NCBI RefSeq assembly: GCF_014640315.1
Contig: NZ_BMGS01000007.1
Location: forward strand, 248,001 to 312,000
Length of the DNA stretch: 64,000 bases
DNA from: Hymenobacter glacieicola
Lineage (GTDB): Bacteria > Bacteroidota > Bacteroidia > Cytophagales > Hymenobacteraceae
Reading direction: 5' to 3'
The position numbers and the translations under genes were made by a program. Under the pieces are notes generated by a model, which was not told the DNA's origin, searched no databases, and was given only the letters and a program-made list of their open reading frames with translations. The first letter of the stretch is position 1, and each line of letters starts with the position of its first letter. Below, piece after piece: positions 60,258-64,000 of the stretch.

Positions 60258-61691
60258 ATGAAAGATTCAGAAAAGCCAGCCCTTGCCGCCCCCGTTACTC
60301 TGGTTCGAGCCTTCGGGGTAGTAAGCGGCACGTTGCTGGTGGCGGGCATTGTGATTGGCTCCGGCGTGTTCAAGAAAATCGTGCCGCTGGCGCAGAGTGG
60401 CCTGAGCGCGGGGTGGATTCTCGCGGCCTGGGTAGTGGCGGGCCTGATTACCATCTGCGGGGCCCTAAACCTGTCGGGCATGGCCTCGCTCACCGAAGAA
60501 TCGGGCGGCGTGTATGAGTACCTGCGGTTGTCGTTTGGCAATTTTGCTTCGTTTCTGTTTGGGTGGACGGATTTCGCCATCATCGGCTCTGCTTCGGTGG
60601 CAGCGCTGGCGTTTATTTTCGCCCAATCCGTTAACGCCCTGCTCCCCCTGCCCAACCCGGCCGAGGCATGGGCGCACCTTTCCATCGGCGGGCTGATTTA
60701 CCCCTTCGCCGACTCCGGCATCAAGCTCCTGGCCATCGGCACGGTAGCGGCTCTTACCTGGGTAAACTACCGCGGAGTGAGCGACAGTGGACGGCTCAGC
60801 AATGTGTTTACGGCGGCCAAAATCACGGGCATTCTGCTGCTTATTCTCGCCGGTTTGTTTTTGGCTTCTCCGGACTCCGGCGGTACGGCGCCGGTAGGGC
60901 CCGTACGGGAAGTCTCACTGGCCAGTGCCTTTTTTAGCGCCCTGCTCAGCGTGTTCTGGGCTTATGACGGCTGGGTGGACCTTTCCTTTGTTACGGGCGA
61001 AATTAAAAACCCGCGACGCAATGTTCCCCGGGCCATTGTTGGCGGGGTGAGCGTGGCCATTGTGCTGTACATGCTCATCAACTACATGTACCTGCGCACC
61101 TTACCCCTGGCCCAGCTGGCGGCGGTAGGCCCTAACGAAATTGGGGCGGCCGTGGTAGCAGAGTCCTTACTGGGCAAGTGGGGCAAAACGGGCGTGACGG
61201 TCCTGATTCTGGTGAGCGTATTCGGCACGCTGAATTCGGTATTACTCTCCCACACCCGCGTGCACTTTCGCATGGCCCAGGAAGGGTATTTCTTTCACTC
61301 GGCCGCGACGGTGCACCCGCGCTACCGCACCCCCTACCGGGCTCTGTTTTTCACCCTCACCTGGAGCAGCCTGTTGGTTGTCTCCGGTACCTTCGAGCGC
61401 CTGACGGACCTGGTTATTTTCGCCACCTTTCTATTTTATGGCTTGCTGGCCGTAGCGGTGGTTAAAATGAAGCGCCAAGGGCGCATCCCCGGCCCGGTGC
61501 CCGGCTACCCCTTCGTGCAAATAATCCTTATTCTGTTCGCCCTTACATTCACCGGCCACACGGTACTTACCCAACCTACCCAGTCGCTTTCGGGCCTGGG
61601 GTTGATACTGACTGGACTGCCGTTTTTCGTGTATTTACGTCGGCAACAAGCCCGGCTGCAGCCGATAAAAACCACTAATACAGGCACCTAG
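60258..61691 (+). CDS. APC-family amino acid permease
   Basis: Inner-membrane transporter of 477 residues with about 12 predicted helices, in the amino acid-polyamine-organocation superfamily. TM1 has the substrate-binding loop GIVIGSGVFKK (GxG motif with unwound helix) after FGVVSGTLLVA. Further hallmarks are GALNLSGMASLTEESGGVYE (TM2-TM3 with the conserved Glu and Gly) and SVFWAYDGWVDLSFVTGEIK (TM6). The stretch NPRRNVPRAIVGGVSVAIV follows TM6. Substrate cannot be assigned. The gene ends at the nested hairpin shared with the convergent gene at 61825. Confidence 0.93.
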   Translation: MKDSEKPALAAPVTLVRAFGVVSGTLLVAGIVIGSGVFKKIVPLAQSGLSAGWILAAWVVAGLITICGALNLSGMASLTEESGGVYEYLRLSFGNFASFLFGWTDFAIIGSASVAALAFIFAQSVNALLPLPNPAEAWAHLSIGGLIYPFADSGIKLLAIGTVAALTWVNYRGVSDSGRLSNVFTAAKITGILLLILAGLFLASPDSGGTAPVGPVREVSLASAFFSALLSVFWAYDGWVDLSFVTGEIKNPRRNVPRAIVGGVSVAIVLYMLINYMYLRTLPLAQLAAVGPNEIGAAVVAESLLGKWGKTGVTVLILVSVFGTLNSVLLSHTRVHFRMAQEGYFFHSAATVHPRYRTPYRALFFTLTWSSLLVVSGTFERLTDLVIFATFLFYGLLAVAVVKMKRQGRIPGPVPGYPFVQIILILFALTFTGHTVLTQPTQSLSGLGLILTGLPFFVYLRRQQARLQPIKTTNTGT

Positions 61692-61754
61692 GTTAAGGGC
61701 AAGAGTGCCTTTTCTTCTGGCACAAGCGTCGCGCAGGATAGTTTCTAACCTAGT

Positions 61755-61837
61755 CCCTGAAAAAGACCACCGATTAAAGCCGCCTTGGTAGCAAACCAAG
61801 GCTACGTGCCGGAATCTGGGTGGTTTATTTTTCAGGG
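61755..61837. terminator. Nested hairpin between convergent genes
   Basis: Outer stem CCCTGAAAAA (61755-61764) with TTTTTCAGGG (61828-61837), then ACCACC (61766-61771) with GGTGGT (61819-61824), and inner stem GCCTTGG (61782-61788) with CCAAGGC (61796-61802). It overlaps the stop codon of the minus-strand gene at 61825. Confidence 0.65.
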
Positions 61838-62238
61838 GGGCACACGCGGCGTAGCCACTGCTCGGCCTCTTCGGTGTTGTCGAAGACCTCGGCGTGAAAA
61901 GCTTTGAGTTGGGCGTAGAAGTTGGCCGCGGAGCCGTCGGCGAGAGTTTCTGGGGTGGAAATCAGGGCGAAGTAGCGCATGCCGGCCGCGGCGGCATTGG
62001 GCGCCCATTCGTTGATGACCCAATCCATGGAATGGTCCCAGGGCCCGCGCACGGCGCGAGTATCGTTTAGAACGCAGGAGAAGCCTGCTTTGGCTAGCGC
62101 GGCAGTGTAGGCCTTGGCTCCCTCCTGAATACTGTCGGCGGTTAAGTAGCCTTGCCAGTTTACCCGTATCCACTGGTTGTCATGATCAGTTTCCACAGTC
62201 AGGTAAACCCGGCCCAGGGGTGTTTTCAACTCTTGCAT
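61825..62238 (-). CDS. Small STAS/SpoIIAA-like protein (paralogue B)
   Basis: A 137-residue cytoplasmic protein. Strand VYLTVETDHDNQWIRVNWQG, helix SIQEGAKAYTAALAKAGF, strand CVLNDTRAVRG, helix DHSMDWVINEWAPNAAAAGM, strand RYFALISTPETLA, then a last helix with NTEEAEQWLRRV. The (L/I)xDTR motif after the first helix and the DW...EW...P segment are shared with 11741-12181 and 62300-62749. The final helix resembles the end of lipid-binding SpoIIAA-like proteins. No role known. The stop codon lies inside the nested hairpin. It is tandem with the next paralogue. Confidence 0.7.
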   Translation of the reverse strand: MQELKTPLGRVYLTVETDHDNQWIRVNWQGYLTADSIQEGAKAYTAALAKAGFSCVLNDTRAVRGPWDHSMDWVINEWAPNAAAAGMRYFALISTPETLADGSAANFYAQLKAFHAEVFDNTEEAEQWLRRVCPPEK

Positions 62239-62299
62239 AAATACCTCGGTTCGAAATCAAAGATGTATGAGCAAACTGCCTGCACATAGGTTGCACGGG

Positions 62300-62749
62300 C
62301 TATTGTTCAGCGCTGAGCCTTGCGGCTCTTTTCCTGACGCCCTGCTTGGCGTCCTCCAACGACGGATAATATACGGGTTCCAGCACATACGTTTCGGGCT
62401 GCGCCACGGCTAGCTGGGCGTACTGTTGGGTTGCCAGCTGGCCAATAATATTTTCGGAGGTAACAATGCTCATTTCGCGCAGGCCCGCCCGGTAGGCCCG
62501 CACGTTCCAATCCTGGGCCAGCCACTGCTGAATCTCGTTATGAATGGCGCTCATGCGGCGTGTATCGGCAATCCAGCCCCAGGGCTGCTGCGGGGTAGTG
62601 TTGGCCTGGAAATATTCCAGCCCCGTGTTCATCATGTGCTTAAACTGCTCCCGGTTGGCAAAACCATGCAGCTGTACTACAATACAGGGTGTGCCCGCGT
62701 CAGCCAGTACCGTAGCGTAGGCTTCCTCTAGAATAGCTTTTTCTACCAT
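62300..62749 (-). CDS. Small STAS/SpoIIAA-like protein (paralogue C)
   Basis: A 149-residue cytoplasmic protein with the same fold plan as its neighbour 61 nt downstream on the same strand: strand CIVVQLHGFANREQFKHMM, helix, strand WGWIADTRRMSAIHNEIQQW, helix, strand LREMSIVTSENI and the final helix SLEDAKQGVRKRA. The three paralogues have the W-x-x-x-DTR core in common but otherwise differ widely, suggesting old duplications. Function unknown; no kinase/phosphatase partner of the SpoIIAB/SpoIIE type is visible nearby. Confidence 0.7.
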   Translation of the reverse strand: MVEKAILEEAYATVLADAGTPCIVVQLHGFANREQFKHMMNTGLEYFQANTTPQQPWGWIADTRRMSAIHNEIQQWLAQDWNVRAYRAGLREMSIVTSENIIGQLATQQYAQLAVAQPETYVLEPVYYPSLEDAKQGVRKRAARLSAEQ

Positions 62750-62956
62750 AAAGGTCCAGTACGGTTTCCTGGTCGAGCTTGTTTTCAGGCAGGGTGGTTC
62801 TGTACCTGCCTACTTGCTAACATGAACTTGCAAGGTGCACTCCATTCCAGCTCCGCCTAAACAGCCGGCCTGGTTTACGGCTTGCTTGAGGTAGTGAGCA
62901 GCTTGGTTAATCGAAAAGCGCGGGGCCGAAGTGTGGCAATTGTCTAGCTTTACCCC

Positions 62957-64000
62957 ATGCGCACGGCTTTCATTTGGTGGGAAAATAGGCTACTAGCTTT
63001 GCTTGTGGTGCTGGCCGCCTGCTCCTCCCCCGACCAGCAGACCGGCCAATCGTCGCCGGACCCCACAACCGGGGAAGTCTATTCCCGGCGGCGTATAGTG
63101 GTGGCGGACTCCCTTATCCGGGGCCGGGTGCTCGACCGCAACGACTCGGTGCTGGTAGATACCCGCTTGTACTACCTGCTGAAGCTGCCGCGTCGGCCCC
63201 CGCTCGATACTCTGGCCCTGGGCCAGCTGCTGGGCTGGGATTCCACTACCGTTCGGCAACGCATTGCCGATGCCCTGCCCTACCCGGATGCCCCACCCGG
63301 CTACCCCGTGCAGCTCCGACTTACTGCCACCGAAGCCAAGCGAGTCCGCCGCGACAGCGCCAACTGGCCGATGCTAACCGTAACCGAGCGCCGCCAGCGC
63401 AGCTACACCACCGGCGCGGCGGCTCCCGTGCTGGGCTACCTGAGCGCCGAGGCCCAGACTTTCTACCGCCAGGCCAAACGATACCGGCGCGGCCGCTTTT
63501 ACCGGCTGCGCAACGGCGGCGTGGAAACCTACTACAACGGCCTGCTCAGGGGCCGCCACGGCTACCTCCACCCCTTGGTAGATGCCAAAGGCCGGACCCA
63601 CGGCAGCTGGGCCCAGGACACTACCTTCCAGCAAGGCCAGGACCTGCACCTGACCATCGACGTGAAGCTGCAGGCCTACGCCGAGAAACTCCTGGGCAAC
63701 CGCCGCGGCTACCTCGTGGCCCTGGACCCGCGCACCGGAGAAATCCTGGCCTACGTGTCGGCGCCGGTGTATAACGCGGCTACCCTCACGGCGCCCGACC
63801 AGGCCGGGGTGCGCGCCGAGCTGCTGGAGCACGAAGACATGCCCTTGCTGAACCGGCCGGCCATGCTGGCTAACCCGCCCGGCTCGGTCTTTAAGCTGGT
63901 GAATGCCGCCGTGGCCCTGCAGCTGGGCGCCATCAGCCCCACTACCGCCTTCCGCTGCGACCAGTCGCTGGTTAGCTGCGTACACCGCCACCCCCCGGGC
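62957..64000 (+). CDS. Penicillin-binding transpeptidase with lipoprotein signal (paralogue 2, cut by window end)
   Basis: The first 348 codons of a close relative of the gene at 57685; no stop is reached, so it continues past the window. The leader MRTAFIWWENRLLALLVVLAAC has a good lipobox (VLAAC, Cys22) followed by Ser-Ser-Pro. RGRVLDRNDSVLV (56-68) matches paralogue 1, as do long stretches such as LPRRPPLDTLALGQLLGW and TTFQQGQDLHLT. The active-site Ser310 and Lys313 lie in NPPGSVFK. The SxN and KTG motifs are beyond the edge. By eye about two thirds of positions agree with paralogue 1. The ATG at 62957-62959 is the only start in front of the leader. Confidence 0.86.
   Translation, partial: MRTAFIWWENRLLALLVVLAACSSPDQQTGQSSPDPTTGEVYSRRRIVVADSLIRGRVLDRNDSVLVDTRLYYLLKLPRRPPLDTLALGQLLGWDSTTVRQRIADALPYPDAPPGYPVQLRLTATEAKRVRRDSANWPMLTVTERRQRSYTTGAAAPVLGYLSAEAQTFYRQAKRYRRGRFYRLRNGGVETYYNGLLRGRHGYLHPLVDAKGRTHGSWAQDTTFQQGQDLHLTIDVKLQAYAEKLLGNRRGYLVALDPRTGEILAYVSAPVYNAATLTAPDQAGVRAELLEHEDMPLLNRPAMLANPPGSVFKLVNAAVALQLGAISPTTAFRCDQSLVSCVHRHPPG

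Noticed and set aside
1..64000. tRNA, rRNA, CRISPR arrays, transposases or phage genes
   Set aside because: Looked for by eye on both strands; no T-loop plus acceptor pair, no regularly spaced repeats and no integrase or transposase motifs were found.

Overview
The window is chromosomal DNA from a GC-rich member of the Bacteroidota, most likely Hymenobacter or a close relative in the Cytophagales. This rests on protein families (Bacteroidota-type ParC/ParE, DUF4199, PD40-OmpA proteins, carboxypeptidase-regulatory-domain proteins), on promoter -7 boxes of the TAnnTTTG/TAnnTTCG type a short way upstream of many genes, and on the near absence of strong Shine-Dalgarno sequences. Many genes start with GTG or TTG. 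No rRNA, tRNA, CRISPR array, transposase or prophage gene was seen. Coding density is high and most gene ends carry very long, near-perfect hairpins.

Layout. 1-7.8 kb (minus strand): 5' part of thrS, two TPR proteins, then parC and parE (topoisomerase IV). 8-12.2 kb: AI-2E-type transporter, four-helix stress protein, DnaQ-exonuclease/GIY-YIG fusion, small STAS-like protein. 12.2-15.6 kb: a divergent pair of paralogous lipoproteins with a CotH/HipA-like kinase signature, intact in one and degraded in the other. 15.7-28 kb: topoisomerase IB, two M48 proteases, App1-like phosphatase, NTF2-like lipoprotein, mtgA, Lon-N protein, metallophosphoesterase, lipid kinase, L,D-transpeptidase-like protein and small envelope proteins. 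28-37 kb: ABC-F ATPase with an outer-membrane protein, hbd, msrA, dapD, glycosyltransferase, fabH. 37-48 kb: DtxR regulator, mnmE, citrate synthase, two Spy/CpxP-like proteins, PD40-OmpA protein, queE, folD, lepA. 48-55.6 kb: GlcG/HbpS-like protein, two paralogous regulatory-domain proteins flanking a Uma2 nuclease plus MafI-like pair, and the fused mutase icmF. 55.6-64 kb: an AT-richer patch with a membrane PH-like gene broken by an in-frame amber codon, a DUF892 protein, 0.7 kb of non-coding DNA, then two paralogous lipoprotein penicillin-binding proteins (the second cut by the window edge) around a DinB-like protein, an APC permease and two more STAS-like proteins.

Functional themes are housekeeping (topology, translation, tRNA modification, one-carbon and lysine/peptidoglycan precursors, TCA cycle), fatty/branched acyl-CoA metabolism (icmF, hbd, fabH) and a large envelope component (transglycosylase, L,D-transpeptidase-like, PBPs, OmpA, Spy-like chaperones, lipoproteins). 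Points most worth a second look are the kinase-like pair and its link to the separate metallophosphoesterase, a two-copy composite repeat with compensatory hairpin changes, the lipoprotein PBPs, the amber-interrupted gene, and the nuclease/immunity-like pair inserted between duplicated genes.
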